From Ophiodon elongatus (lineage: Eukaryota; Chordata; Actinopteri; Perciformes; Hexagrammidae), in assembly GCA_016806645.1 (NCBI GenBank), contig JACSYO010002006.1:993501-1057500 (forward strand): a stretch of DNA of 64,000 bases, given 5' to 3'. The notes under the pieces were generated by a model, which searched no databases, was not told the origin of the DNA, and saw only the letters and a list, made by a program, of their open reading frames with translations. Below, one piece after another: positions 1-12,529 of the stretch. How positions within the stretch are numbered: the first letter of the stretch is position 1; each line of letters begins with the position of its first letter. A program made the position numbers and the translations under genes.

Positions 1-1079
1 GGCATGCTTGTCCTTAATCTGACCTAATGTGGCTAATAACTGAACTTGAAAACAATCAAAACAGCAATTAGCAACAGCAGCCCAGAAATGTTGAATTCTC
101 AAATTAATGCAGCCCAAAAAAATTAATATTTGTTTGCTGCCTTTCATGTCGACAGGATGTGTTCAAACGGCAATCCTGGTTTTGCAGCTGAAAAAAAAAA
201 CAAAGTCTGAAAGAAAGAAAAAAAGACAGGGAAACTATTTCCAAAATAAAGTCATATAAACCAACAAAGGCTTTTGCAATAAAGGAACAGAATATTTTAT
301 CATTTGCAATGAAATGAGACTTCAACAAAAGCATGAGACAAAAATATCACATCAAAGGTCATGTTTGAATATAGATTCTTATCTTCCCCATCCTCTGAGT
401 AACATGGTGGCCCTTTGATACGCAGACCAAACCATTTTGGAAGAACATAAACTGTCCCCTTTATTCCCCCCCCTTTATTTTTCTTTCCGAACACAAATAC
501 GTCTTTAAGGAGGCCTCGTTTAAGCCCGTAAATTCCTTGAAAGTGGATGAATGATACAGTCCCGGCATGGCACTGACAAAAACAGATGAGTGTTTTTCCT
601 GAGGGAGAGGATTGTGGGTATGGAACGAGTTAGCGCTGCCTGTTATTGCAGCTGATCATAAAAGGCTCTGTGCATGGGAATTCCACTGTAAAAAACGGAA
701 AATGTTTGTTCCTATAAAAACATGTTATTGCAAAACAGTTAGCTGGAATTCAAAACGTAGCCACAGTTAATAAGGTCATGAAGTGGGAGCGTTTTAATGG
801 TGCACAATGGGTTGATTAATGAAATGCATAAGAAACATCAGAAAGAAACTAGAGATTTTATTCAGATTCACATTAAATAGCACAAGTTTGACTTGTAACA
901 GTTACTCAAAATAGATTTTTAGGAACACATTTACGATGACATTTTTCTCAGATATTATTTGTTTGACACAATAAAGCTTTTTTTTCTTCTTCTTCTTTTT
1001 TTTTTTTAGATTCGCTCCAACCAAACTAAACCCTGATTGTGGGCACACTGGGCAGGAAGGCAAATCCTTACTGGTGGTT
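1..1079. other. Noncoding AT-rich sequence, no gene seen
   Basis: Mixed-complexity AT-rich DNA with short A and T runs (notably 978-1010). Open frames on both strands are short and show no known domain, signal peptide or splice-linked continuation. This is the far end of the desert downstream of zic2. I see no feature I can name. Confidence 0.5.
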
Positions 1080-1510
1080 GATTGAATTCAGGCACCTCCT
1101 CCCCGTGGCCCCCAGTGCTGCCTCGATCCACCAATGGGGTGCAGGCAGGAGGATTAGCAGGAACCCTGAGAGGAAGTTTAAACAAGAGGAAACATTAAGT
1201 TTGAAATAAAACACAGGAAACAGGGTTAACTGCAGCTCCTCCCAGTCAATGCCAGTGGCAGGGCTATTTTTTGCCCAATTATCTTTGGTTAACGGGATTA
1301 ATTACTCTAACTTCTCCTTCTTTTCTTCCCCTCCAAGCGAACGGGCAATAAATCCTTCCCGGTGCAACACAGTCTGAGAGGGCCACTCTAATTAGCATAA
1401 CAAGTTGCAAAATCATTACGGCCCTTTAAGTGCTTACAGAGAAAACAGAAGCGCACAGGATGCAGGACGGGATTTAGGAGGGCTATTTAATTGAATAAAA
1501 ATGTTTGAGG
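1080..1510. other. Candidate conserved noncoding block
   Basis: High-complexity DNA with no simple repeats and several clustered homeodomain-type cores: ATTAATTA-like near 1298-1306 and TAATTAG near 1389-1395, next to the sequence ttgcccaattatctttggtt. This texture is typical of vertebrate developmental enhancers around zic loci, but conservation cannot be measured from one genome, so the call is an inference. Confidence 0.25.
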
Positions 1511-2062
1511 AGGCGGGAAGAGGGAGTAAACACAACAGAGGTGATGCAAGGGGAGGGCCGGGACACAGGCCGAGGGCCTGGCTTCCACGGGACTGACCCC
1601 CGGGTTCGTCGGACACACAAACACACAAATGCGCATGCGTGGAAAAAAAAAAACACTGCACACGCAAAGACCTCCCTTAATCGCCTGAAACGGTCGAGCT
1701 ATGTAAATTCATCGTTTTCCAGGAGGTTGTGGCGACGTCCGTGAATCCGTGGCGGAGGAAAATCCACTGCAGCTACGGGACGGTTTCGCTCAACAATCCA
1801 CCGCCTTGCGCGGATAAAATAAAATAAAAAAAAAAAGCCCGCGCCGCAGAGTCTGAGGGCAAAAACAGCCGTTTTCTAGCCAACCTGTTTAGCATGAGTC
1901 CCACCCAGTCGTCTGCTTTCACTAACCTGTCCTGACAAGTACCCAGATTAACGTAATCTTATATCAGTGCAGAGGAGCAGAAGAGAGCAGATGGACCCCC
2001 TGTGCCCCCCACACCCACCCTACCCCCTCCACTCGACACTAGCACACACGTACACAGCGAAC
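1511..2062. other. Noncoding, nothing recognised
   Basis: Somewhat GC-richer stretch with A runs near 1642-1652 and 1822-1836. The two opposing open frames at 1434-1744 overlap each other, lack any known domain and are judged to be chance. Confidence 0.45.
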
Positions 2063-2120
2063 TCTCCCGCTCATAAACACACACACAGACACACACACAG
2101 ACACACACACTCGTACACAC
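2063..2120. repeat. Imperfect (CA)n microsatellite
   Basis: Alternating CA runs interrupted by single G residues (acacacacagacacac pattern). Simple sequence repeat with no coding content. Confidence 0.85.
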
Positions 2121-2846
2121 ATTTTACAGACTTATAGCTGCAGAGTGCTTAGCATGCAGAACCTGGGCCCCAGCCACAGCAATTAATGTTCTCCCAGCAA
2201 ATTGCCACAGCTTTGGATGATGCTGTTTGGGGAACGTTACACTGTATCTTCATATGCTGTGCCTCAGCGAACACCGCGGGTCCGGCTGGCGCGCCAGTGC
2301 GGTCATTTCGACACGAGAAAAACTCAATAAATAAATAAAAGAAAGACTCTTCTCATTCATTCGCAAATAAATGTACGAACAGGCAAGTAATTGAATAAGG
2401 GACTCAACGAGAGACCGTGGGCTGTGGGGAATTGAATTCGGGATTTCTAACACTTGTCATCTGCCGCGTCGAAGTGAGCTTGTCTTTTTACAGTTTCCGT
2501 GGTAAAATCTCAACAACTTTGCTAAACTGAACAGATGGGCTTGCTAATTAGCAGCGCTCAGGCTGTAAGTTTGTTTATAAAGAGAGAAAAGGGTTCCAGA
2601 CATCTTGACACATTTTATTAACATATCATACCTTAAAGCTATGATTCTTGATACCCACCAGGCTCTTTAGCTAAATGCACACACACGCGGAGACGCGCAC
2701 ACTTTCACACATGCACACACACCCTCATATGAACATGCCCATGTGCGTCAGCGCACAGACATACAGCGTACACACCAGGGAAACAATAAAAGTCAGCCTT
2801 GCGAAACGGAACACCCTGTATGTATGCTCATGAATATGCACAATTA

Positions 2847-2849
<3 letters not shown>
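2121..2849. other. Noncoding, nothing recognised
   Basis: Mixed sequence with a few TTAATTAG-like cores around 2535-2552 and an imperfect CA-rich patch at 2675-2725. No gene signal. Confidence 0.4.
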
Positions 2850-2910
<61 letters not shown>

Positions 2911-2920
2911 TGTGTGTGTG
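2850..2920. repeat. (TG)n microsatellite
   Basis: About 28 uninterrupted TG units followed by a CGCG interruption and a further short TG run. Open frames through it are poly-VC or poly-HT and are not genes. Confidence 0.95.
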
Positions 2921-4396
2921 CATGAGCGGATGTCTTTACAGAAGCGTAGCAGCACATTTTTGGACGAGTCAATGTGCACTGCGTGAATGCGTGTGCGTGT
3001 GAGAGATAGTGATTGTTTACGAGGGTGTCACCGTGCGTGTCATGCGTCCGTGTCCTTGCTAGAGCAGTGGCATGCTTCTCTCTCCACCCCCCCGCCCCCC
3101 ATTCTCTAAATTCACCCCCTGCGGGTTTTGTCAGCTTTCACTATTGTGTGTCAGGACACCGACACTAGATGATGTCCCGAGCAGACGGGGCCCCGGAGTA
3201 TTCAGCAGCAAGGACAGGGTGGACTGCGGCTCCATCAGTGCCGTTTGAGGCCTCCTGCCGGGCCCCACTTAGGACAGGGGCAACATTACGGCATCACTAC
3301 GGTGGGGAAACTATGCTGGGGAAAGACAATGATAACGTAAGAGTGCATAATAGAGAGAAAAATATCCATCATATTGCTGTTATCATCTCCCCCCAACCCC
3401 CCTTTCCGAAACCCACAGACAAACCACGGCCCGGTGTTTCGGCAGGCACATATTGCCATGGTGATCCTGGTTAAGAGGCTTACATTCGGCCCATGCTGAT
3501 GGTTGCTGGGGGACACTCCCATTGCCATGGTGATGGCTACCGGGAGGACACTCACATTGCCATGGTGATGATGGCAGGAGCCAGGCATGCCAACCAATGA
3601 GATGATGGATTGATGCCATGCAGGAGGCGAAAGGGAAAAAACGTGACTGGAATGCCCGCTTGTCATGTCTACTGTCAAGGAGACTTCTCATAAATTGTGT
3701 GCGGAAGTCCAGCGGCAACCCAGCAGCTTTTTTCTGCAAGGAGACATATTCATGCTTTCATGATGGCTGAAATAATAATAACAGAGGGGCGATAACACGT
3801 TAATCTACAAATGCCGGAGGACGTGTGCAGGGGCTACTCTAAGATTACAAAAGAAGGCACTGCAGATTACACATTTAAGATTGCAGATGACATGAATTAT
3901 GGATAGGAAACATGCAAAGGAGGAGCTTCAAATTCAAAGCATGTAGTAAATGCAAAATACATCAGAGAAAAACACAGATTCAAGTCCATGGCGGTACAAG
4001 GTTGGAGCCTATTTGTGTCAGCGTTTGTGTGTGAAATATGCATAACCAGCTAATTCTAGATTCCATCAGTAATAATAACAGTACAGACGCAAAGTAGATG
4101 GCAATCTGGTGATTTAGCTCGATATAATAGCTCAAGCCGTTTCGCCTGCCTCCCAGCAGAGGGAGGCTGGGGCTAGGTTGAGGCCCGGTGGGACAGGGCT
4201 GGGAATCAAGGGACTGGAGCTGCCTGAAGGCATGGCTCAGGTCCAAATCTGGCCCACCATAAATGGCTACCAAGAGTAGCTGTACGCATGTTTGTGTATG
4301 TATGTATGTGTTTGTGTAATGTGAGGAACAGAGGAGGTAAGGGTGGAGCAAGGCAGGGGCCTTGTTGGACTGGATCCATCCTGTACATTCTATACC

Positions 4397-4399
<3 letters not shown>
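2921..4399. other. Noncoding with three near-palindromic attgccatggtgat copies
   Basis: Unique sequence apart from a 14-base motif, attgccatggtgat, found at 3452-3465, 3521-3534 and 3556-3569. It resembles the X-box bound by RFX proteins. Open frames across 3169-3739 overlap on both strands and show no domain. Confidence 0.4.

Positions 4400-4452
<53 letters not shown>
4400..4452. repeat. (CA)n microsatellite
   Basis: About 26 perfect CA units. The predicted poly-TH and poly-VC peptides here are artefacts of the repeat. Confidence 0.95.
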
Positions 4453-4453
<1 letters not shown>

Positions 4454-4964
4454 CTCTCAGTTTCACATGTTTCCTCTCTCCTGATAAGCTGTTTTCCTCC
4501 AAGGTGGAGGGTCCTGCCAACATTGATCTCCCGGTTGAGAGTCCTGTGTGTGTTTGACCCATCCACCCTGTCAGTTCTTTTTCAGTCTTTACACTAAATC
4601 ATCACTATGAAACAATATGGACTGCATATTGGTGGATTAAGCGTTTGTCCTGCTGAGATTTTTATTTTATTTGTTACTGCAAGCAGGTGCAGGGCGGCCG
4701 GCCTCTCTATACTCAACCCGTCCATCGTCATCTGACCATATTTTATTGATCTGTTTTTCTATTAATGACGGGGATGGAATTACAATGGAGTCACTTGAAA
4801 GTCTCATAGCGACACTAAAGGATGCTTTGTGCATCGATACCAGAGGACTCCAAGGGGACGTTATAAAGCTCTGCTATTTCATGCCCTGTGAATGAGATCA
4901 GCCTGGTTCTCATGTCTACAAATGACAACCTGGTCTCACTAACAACCAGGCAGCAACCTCTGGT
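4453..4964. other. Noncoding, nothing recognised
   Basis: No gene, repeat or regulatory pattern that I can name. Confidence 0.4.
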
Positions 4965-5475
4965 TCTACCAAGTGAAGCCGACTAGGAAGTATTTTAAAA
5001 CTTGCATTCTCTCTACTGACCATCAGGGGGCAACTCCTCTTGTTGCAAAGAAATACAGGTCTGGTTGTATAGAAGTCTATAGAAAATGACTCTACTTCTC
5101 TCTTGATTTATTCCCTCAGTAAACATTGTAAACATGAGTTTATGGTCTCAATCTCTAGTTTCAAGTCTTCTTCAATACAGCATGATGTTCATTTAGTAAA
5201 TTATGGTCCATTTAGAGTCAAATAGATCATAAAGCAGAGTATGCTTTAGGGCGGGGCTACAAGGTGATTGACAGGTTGCTGCCGCTACGAGAGGTGTATA
5301 TGTCGTCTCTACATCACTCCTCCGCATTCCAAATAAGCAAAAAACACAATATGGCGACGGCCGTATTCCAAGATGGCGACAGTAAAACCGCCGAACTCAA
5401 GGCTTCATAACAGCAGTCCACAAACCAATGGGTGACGTCACGATGACTACATCCACGTCTTATATACAGTCTATG
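4965..5475. repeat. Teleost dispersed repeat (ends tatatacagtctatg)
   Basis: I recognise this as a common interspersed sequence in fish genomes from segments such as ctgaccatcagggggc near 5018, agtaaacattgtaaacatga near 5120, the cagcatgatgttcatttagt segment near 5180 and tatatacagtctatg at 5461-5475. It has no coding capacity and is probably a non-autonomous element. It abuts the inverted-repeat element starting at 5476. Exact class and boundaries are uncertain. Confidence 0.6.
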
Positions 5476-5914
5476 CTTCCAACTCAATACTGACGCTTGG
5501 TCTGTGGCCCTCGGCGTCTGATACCGACACACGGAGGCACCCTTTCAAATAACTCCAATATAAACCCATCCGCGTCAAAATCAGATGACAGTACAGCTGA
5601 CACGGTGTGCGATAATCATCGAGGAGGGATGTGAATGGGACACCGCTGTTTGTGTCGCGTTTGAAACAAAAAGTCAAGGTTAGTTTGGCACGTCGGTCAC
5701 TTGATTCGTTTCCTGACCCTGACTGTGGTTTTGTTGCCTTAACCTAACTTCCTGTAAAGACGGAGGTTAATAATAAGATGGCATTATGCATGTAACAAGT
5801 GGAAACTGACACGTCGTCCCTGACACATGCAGAACTGACGCTGATGAGGGGTACCTACAGCGACATAGTTTGAAGCTAAAGGCCGCTGGCCAAGCGTCAG
5901 TTGAGAGTTGGGAG
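5476..5914. mobile_element. Non-autonomous TIR element (MITE-like)
   Basis: The ends 5476-5500 and 5890-5914 are inverted repeats of 25 bases that share the core ccaagcgtcag exactly and match at most other positions. The interior has no coding capacity. It holds one antisense copy of the motif ggttaggtttaggcaacaa, in a diverged form (5738-5752), that is tandemly amplified at 23310-23990. It also has a 29-base segment (5785-5813) that is antisense to 23244-23272 with one or two differences. This suggests a DNA-transposon-derived element moved by a transposase encoded elsewhere. Superfamily is not determined. Confidence 0.6.
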
Positions 5915-7760
5915 TGAGAATATGTTGAAAATACTGACGCCCACATAAACCAACAGGCCAACATCCGAAAGGTTAACCACAATGGCCCCCATAGAAACAT
6001 CTCATCCAGCTTTGCCTCTAATACTTTAAACCCCGTAAAATACATACACACTTACAAACACACACACACAAGAATGCAGACGACGCCACATGTTGCTTGT
6101 CTTTTCTGTGTCATGAGAGGATGGGAATCTCTCAGCCAATAAGAATCAGCACTGAGCGTTATCACTGACCCTCAGGCAATGGGACTTTAAGAAACCCGCA
6201 CTGACTGGACAAACCATGTGTGTGTATGCTCATGCATGGGCAAGCTAGACCCCTCAGCTTCGAGGGGGGCGCAGTACCTTTGACCGCCTTCATTTTGCTC
6301 AAGTTGACAGTTCATCAAAGATAAAAGACTTACCTCTCTTCCTGAGAAAGTGACAATACACCAGAGAAAGAAGATGTTCGGAGTGCATTCGGGAGAGTGT
6401 CGTATCCACAAATCTGTCTCTGCACGCCTGCAGGATACTATCTCTTGGTACAGAGAAACACCCTTTACGCTCACATGCCCAGGCACACAAACACACTAAA
6501 AGAAGTGACAAGATTGAGAGCATTTTGAATAATTTCTTAGGCAACATAATCAACATACTCTGAATATGTGACTGAATATCAGGAAAACAACTCAAATCTC
6601 CTGCTGAAACAGTTTGCCTCTTACGCTGCAACTCGTAGACCCGAACTCTCCAGGTGTTGCCAAACACAATATAAATGTCTACGGCGCACAGCGTGCCGAA
6701 TACCACATCAGCTTGGGTGCAATAAAACCACTCAGCACAAATGCGGTCATGATTTTCTGCATTTGAACCACATGGAAATCCAGTCAAACACAGCGACCGT
6801 CCAACAGTATGGGATCTCTCATACAGCAGCAAGTGGAAAAGTGAGCTCTAGAGTAAATGATACGAGCAATAGATGGTAAAGACACTTTGATGTCTCAATA
6901 TGAAATGATATGACCCTTTGAGTTCTGCCTGTGAAACTCATGCATAACAGAGGGCAGTATCACACGGGATGTAGCCTACATGCTAAAATGAAATGCAAAA
7001 ATCATACTGCATTTTTTTATTTTGTAGCTAATCATTTAAGCTAAGCTAAGTTTATCTAAGCATTTAGTTCACGGATGACAGATAGAAAGTCATCGATTCA
7101 TTTGATCTCAGACTGCCTCTTGCAGTTTTACTTTCAGTAGGGCATGAACATTATGATGCAGAGACGTGAATTTTTTTCAAGATTAATGATCAATCGCAGT
7201 TGATCTGCTTTCACTGCTGGCGGCATTAAGTTATGATTCTGTTGCAGTGCAAATGAAGAGAACTGAAAGGTCCAGGAAAAAAAAGATGTGATGTGTTCAG
7301 ATGCTGATGGGAAACTGCAGCGATAGCGAGCGGCGTCAACAAACTCTTCTCTGACTCAGAAATTCAAACAAGAAGACGTAAAATGACCCAACATGGACGC
7401 CCTAAAGAAAAGGATAATAATCCTTCTTGAGTTGAAAAGGTTTCTGTCACAAGCATCAGATACCTGAGCGCACCACCAGCAGCACATGAACGCGTCAAAG
7501 GAAAAGATAAAGATGACTGAGAATGTTAAGTATTGGTCGACTTCATGTACGGAGCGTGATCAGTGGATCAACCTGCATGGTTTTTATACCCTTGGAGATA
7601 AAAAAAATTCTGGTGTGCCGCACTGGTTGCATTAGTTTACCACTTGATGAATTAATAGTACAATGGTGAATAAGATACGAGCCTGTACCAAGAGGTATCT
7701 TTATTCTAGGAAGATGAAGCTATGGAAAAGGAGGAGGAGAGATAATGCTGTATTTGTAAT
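5915..7760. other. Noncoding, nothing recognised
   Basis: Unique mixed-complexity DNA. The 177-codon minus-strand frame at 6299-6832 has no known domain, no splice context and a second overlapping frame on the other strand, so it is treated as chance. Confidence 0.4.
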
Positions 7761-8265
7761 TCTTTTGTGATTTTGTTTCAGCTTTCCATATACAGGGCCT
7801 CAGGGAAGGAAATATGTGTGGATTACACCTTAGAAGACACCCCCAAACTGGCCCAGCCCCCGAGGAGACCAATAGAGAGCTGTGTTACCGAAGTCCCCGC
7901 AGAGACAACAAGCCATGTGAAGTGTGAAACCCCTCGGCAGCGCGGATTCAACATTTCAGAGACGCACATCAGTGAGAACCGCGCGGTATTCGGAGGAGAA
8001 AGAAGAGAACGAGGGGAGAGAGGGGGAAAGAATGGACGGACCGCTGTTTGACAAATATTGTGAGACGCGGTAGAAGGGTGGTGGTGTTTTCTTTGCTGAC
8101 ATCAACATAAATTTTCCTGGCGTGGCTCTCCTTGCCCAGCGTGGGCTCAGCACTGGGAAACTGGAGAGGAAATTCTCCGAGCCGCCAGGGAGTGGAATCA
8201 AAGAGCCGGGGCTCCGAGACCTCTGACACACTGAACTCCACACTGACCCCGCAACTCACTCGTGG

Positions 8266-8272
<7 letters not shown>
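7761..8272. other. Noncoding, nothing recognised
   Basis: Moderately GC-rich stretch before a CA-repeat cluster. Open frames on both strands overlap each other and carry no recognisable domain. Confidence 0.4.

Positions 8273-8299
<27 letters not shown>
8273..8299. repeat. (CA)n microsatellite
   Basis: Short perfect CA run, the first of a cluster of dinucleotide repeats between 8.2 and 9.9 kb. Confidence 0.9.
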
Positions 8300-8511
8300 A
8301 GAGTTACATCAACAGAAACACACACGATAGCAGCACACTCTTCGAGATCGACAGCAAGACGTGCACAAACAAACACACGCTGTACACACACCGCTTCCAG
8401 GACCGTTTGGGATCGATGGTCATCACTTTGTGTCTGATCTATCAGAGCGGTGCATCTGCCTCTGCCATCTGATAAGCAGCGCTTGTCCCCGTGTGGCTCT
8501 TGGGGGGCCCG

Positions 8512-8512
<1 letters not shown>

Positions 8513-8546
<34 letters not shown>
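8513..8546. repeat. (CA)n microsatellite
   Basis: About 16 CA units, uninterrupted. Confidence 0.9.
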
Positions 8547-8548
<2 letters not shown>

Positions 8549-8667
8549 CCTGTGTCAGAACTGCGAGGCGTTCAGCGGTGGACCAAAGGTTCAATGAGCC
8601 CTGTCTGAGGAACCTCATTAAAACTTGACAGACACTCACACGCAAAGATCCGCGCGTCATACTCAGC

Positions 8668-8704
8668 ATGCACGCGCGCACACGCACACACACACACACA
8701 CACG
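8668..8704. repeat. (CA)n/(CG) microsatellite
   Basis: CA run preceded by alternating CGCG, so the tract is purine-pyrimidine alternating throughout and could adopt Z-DNA. Confidence 0.85.
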
Positions 8705-9068
8705 TGTGGTTTTTGAGTTGCAGATGATGTAATTAGCCCCGATATCCTTGAAATTTCGGGCGCCAGGAAGTGGAGATGTGCTCCGCGTCACCTGCGGAGT
8801 GAAATGTGTGCATGTGTGAGCACACCATGCCTTCAGAGTAGTTGGGAGACTGTACAATGAACGCGACGGCCGCTCCATTCTATGCCACAGTGAGTAGGCT
8901 TTCCACCCCAGCTCCTCCGAAAAGAAGCGCACGCACAATGGGCGCCATAATGAGGAGCTCTTCCACGCCGTCGCACAAACACGCAGTCTGACAATCTGAG
9001 CAGGTGTGGCGGAGCGACCGCCGCAAATACCGAAAGGCTTCTTTTTTTTTTTGAGAAGTGGATTGCTC

Positions 9069-9072
<4 letters not shown>

Positions 9073-9105
<33 letters not shown>
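9073..9105. repeat. (TG)n microsatellite
   Basis: About 16 TG units. The 225- and 248-codon minus-strand frames that cross this region are carried by poly-TH and contain no domain. Confidence 0.9.
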
Positions 9106-9106
<1 letters not shown>

Positions 9107-9234
9107 ATAGTTAGTGGGTCCTTGCTTAGGTTCCACGCTTGGATCCAGGGGCCATTCATGTTTTGGGCACCAGGTGAAAGAGGATGCAGCTGGCTGACAT
9201 GAATGAATGCCCCTCCCTCTGACCCTTGGCACTG

Positions 9235-9273
9235 ACTGTGTGTGTGTGTGTGTGAGTGCACGTTTGTGTGTGT
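9235..9273. repeat. Short (TG)n tract
   Basis: Two TG runs separated by agtgcacgt. Confidence 0.8.
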
Positions 9274-9795
9274 ATAGATAGAGGGTCCGGGGTGTGGGAG
9301 GGTAAGACGAGTGGACAAAGCGACTTTCAGATGCCACCACAAAAAAACCACACCATCAGAATGAGAGGAAGGGTACAGAGGTGAAGGGAAACGGGGGTTT
9401 ACAACACTGCTCAAGCATGGCAACTTGTTCAAACCTTCCTTTTTTAATGTGCGTTTGGAACAGTCTCGCCCCATCACCCACTGTTTATCAATGGGACACA
9501 GACAGGGATTCTCTGGGGGCGGAGAGGGTTTTAGTCCCGCTGCACTATTCTGTAATGGTTGCAAATGAAAAATGAACAACTGACATCTGTGTAGCAGTAA
9601 TTTTAGTCCTCTGATTCGACAGTTGTTGATCTTTTCTGATGAGACGCAGGGCAGTTTTTTGTGCTTTCATGTGTGTCACCTACCAGAGAAGCAACAAGGT
9701 CCCCGATCGGAGCTCAGAACAGACGCTGGGGCCCACCGAGGTCTGTCAAAGTGTGCAGGCTGTTTTAATCCACTCTGCTGGAAGCCTCCTCTGTA

Positions 9796-9853
9796 GGCGT
9801 GTGTATGTGTGTGTATGTGTGTGTATGTGTGTGTATATGTGTGTATATGTGTG
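9796..9853. repeat. (TGTGTGTA)n-type compound microsatellite
   Basis: Repeated gtgtgtat octamers with occasional TA insertions. Confidence 0.85.
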
Positions 9854-12337
9854 AATGTCTGGAACAGTGGGCACGATAAGCCACCACAAGATAAAAGCCA
9901 GGCTGGAACAATGATGTCATAGATTTCCACAGATTTTCTGGGAGGTCGGTGAAGTCGGACCTGAATGAAGCCGAGGCCCCCGTTATGCTTCGATCATCCG
10001 CCCTTCCCTCCGTTGTAATAACACGACTGCGATAGCTGCAGGATTAGCCCGTGCAATGGGTTTGAAGCTTTCACTTATCCGTCAATATCATACTTAGGGC
10101 TCCCGAGTGTCAGCCCGCTCTCCCTCCCTCGCCATATCTTTTTTTGATCCTTTCTCCTTCGTATCAGTAAACACTTGTTCTCCCCTTCCATCAAGGAGGA
10201 GAGAGGAGGGTGACTAGAGGACTCCAAATAATGCAATTAAACACTGACCGCAGGGTTCGGTGCTGCTTATCAATACACCCAGCAGGGGAGCAAAGACCAG
10301 CTCAAACCAGGGCTTCAGCTGTCTGCTCTATGGAGACAGGCATTTTATTAGACCGCTGCTGCATCCTCCATCTCTTAAAAACCTCTCCTCTGCTCACTGA
10401 GAATGGGACTGGATGGAAAACTACTGCTAAAATAGAGGTATTGAAGCAAGCGAAAGAAAGAAAGACACAGAAAAAGAGCAGCTAATTGTAAAATGCGGGT
10501 TAGCACATTATCTGTAGGTGTGCTGTAGGGGACGTACTCCCCGCTCAGTGGCGAGGACAGGTGTGCTGTTCAACACGTTCCTTCCCCTCTATTCTGTTTC
10601 GCTGTCGGCACAGCTGACCTCCATGGGAGGCTCGTCTGAAGCGGAGCCAGATTGAGAGCTAGCACGCCGGCCCGGGAGCCCACAGAGCGCCCGAACCGGA
10701 CCTCTGCCTTCGCAGTGGAGCTACACAAGGGCCCCCATCTACTCCTGGCCACCCCAAACGCCGGGGCCTCACACCGGTTCTCTGGTTTCCCCTAACCTGG
10801 ACACCGGGCACCTAGAGGATAAACCCTCTCATACATAATAAACACCGGCCCCGGGGCCTGGCGTGTGATCTCATCACGCTTGTGTACTCTGCAGAGAAGA
10901 AATGTGACAGACTGACGGCGAGGGAGAGCGGGTCGGGGAAGGGGTGGCGTGTGCGGAGAACTGCGAGGGTGCCAGAGTGGTACACAGCAGCAGCGACCAT
11001 CCTCTCCAACCCGGCGTGTGATGCACTGCCGGCCCTCCCTCCATCTGCATACCGAAACGACGCAACCGACGAGGGCGGTTAAACTGACACACTGCCTAAC
11101 CGGGAGGAATGACCACAGACACCTGCTGGTGCAAGACGCTGTGGGAAGACAGAGACAGAGGCGTTGCAGGGCCAAAAAAGTGCAGGACAAACATTGGCAG
11201 GAATCTGGACTTCACGTCCGCGTCCATATATGCAGAAACAAAACAAAAAAAGGAAGACAGAGCAATTGATAAAAGGGAGGGGGCTGAATTGATGAGTGAT
11301 TCTAAACAAGCAGTGCTGGAGAGTTTAGTGAACAGAGCCAAGCACTTAGGGAACATGAAACGCAACAAAGCCCTGGCGAGGTGTTGCATTGCTCTGCGGG
11401 CTGAGGAATCAATGGGAACAGGGAGAGAGAGAGAGAGAGGGCATTCCTGGACGACGGACTCCGACTAACTGTCACACAGAGAGAGAGACAGAGAAGAGGG
11501 AGGGCCGTGCAAAGTCAGAAATAGAGAAGAAGAAGAATCAGCACGTAGAAAAGGCTCGAAACTGTATTTTCAACGCCGTCATCGCCGTTGATCCTCCTCC
11601 TCCTGCGTCGTCGTTTTTCCCCGCAGTCTAAGTATGCTCCGTGTGACAGAGCGCCCCAGTTCGCTCCGGGCCGTCCTATGCGGACCAGGGTGGGCCTCAG
11701 AGAGGGAAAATAAGCAGTGGTTTCGACAGCAGTCTTCCGCTATCTGCAGCTGGACAAATGGACTATTGAGACAGGTGGACAGCATATGGATCAGAAACAC
11801 ACACGCTGGACTAGCAGCGTTGTCCAAATACACGATTGTAAGGAAGACACAAGATATTTTTCCACATCTTTCTGAAAGTTAGAAGTTCCTAATTTAAGTT
11901 TGTATGTTCAATCTCTACTTTCTTTGAGCAAAGACTACAGCCAAACTAAAATAGCTACTTCCTCTCAGCTAAACACATAGTTGTATCTGCTCATGACATG
12001 AGTTTTCTTTTCTTTTTCTTTGTGATATAATTTCTGCAGCGCTAGCTTACTGTAAGGTCGCACAAAGCCTAGAACACACGTTTTATCAGCCAAAGCAATT
12101 AGCCAAACAGGGGCTCACAGGGGTGGGCTTTGATCACAGAGCTGTGAAATATTTATGAAGAGATGTGATACATGAATTGAGCTCGGCGAGTGAGGCGGTC
12201 CGAAGGAGGCTTGCCCCCTTAGAGGGACCTTCAGGGGAGAGGACAAGCGCTCGGACACATGGTGGGGTTACCGCGCGGGCCCAGCCCATTCAAAATGAAG
12301 GGCGGGACGGGGACCAGGGCGGCCTAAAATGGCGGGC
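9854..12337. other. Noncoding, nothing recognised
   Basis: Long stretch of unique DNA, locally GC-rich at 10560-11100, with only short A-rich and GA-rich patches (for example 11418-11440). Many overlapping short frames exist on both strands. None shows a domain, and none links to another by plausible splice sites. Confidence 0.4.
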
Positions 12338-12383
12338 CCTCTCTTTCTCTTTCTCTCTCTCTCTCTCGCTCTCTCTCTCTCTC
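12338..12383. repeat. (CT)n microsatellite
   Basis: Pyrimidine tract of CT units with TTT and CGCT interruptions. Confidence 0.9.
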
Positions 12384-12529
12384 GGCGGACAGTGGAGCAC
12401 GGGGAGTTAATCCCCGGTTTGGAATGGGAAGCGGAGGCAGCCGTGGTCTGCCGTCGCGAGGGACATTGAGCCGTGTTCTCCGCTGACGTGCTCAGTTCCA
12501 CTTGGTTCCACTCAGGAGTTTCAACACAC
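12384..12529. other. Noncoding, nothing recognised
   Basis: Short unique spacer between the CT tract and the next candidate block. Confidence 0.4.

Noticed and set aside
3286..3739. 118- and 130-codon overlapping frames
   Set aside because: Two overlapping frames in different phases of the same strand, no domain, chance in GC-richer DNA.
6299..6832. 177-codon minus-strand frame
   Set aside because: No recognised domain and no splice-site context. Composition is unlike the two real genes.
8663..9579. 225- and 248-codon minus-strand frames
   Set aside because: Carried by poly-TH from CA repeats, overlapping each other, with no domain or splice evidence.
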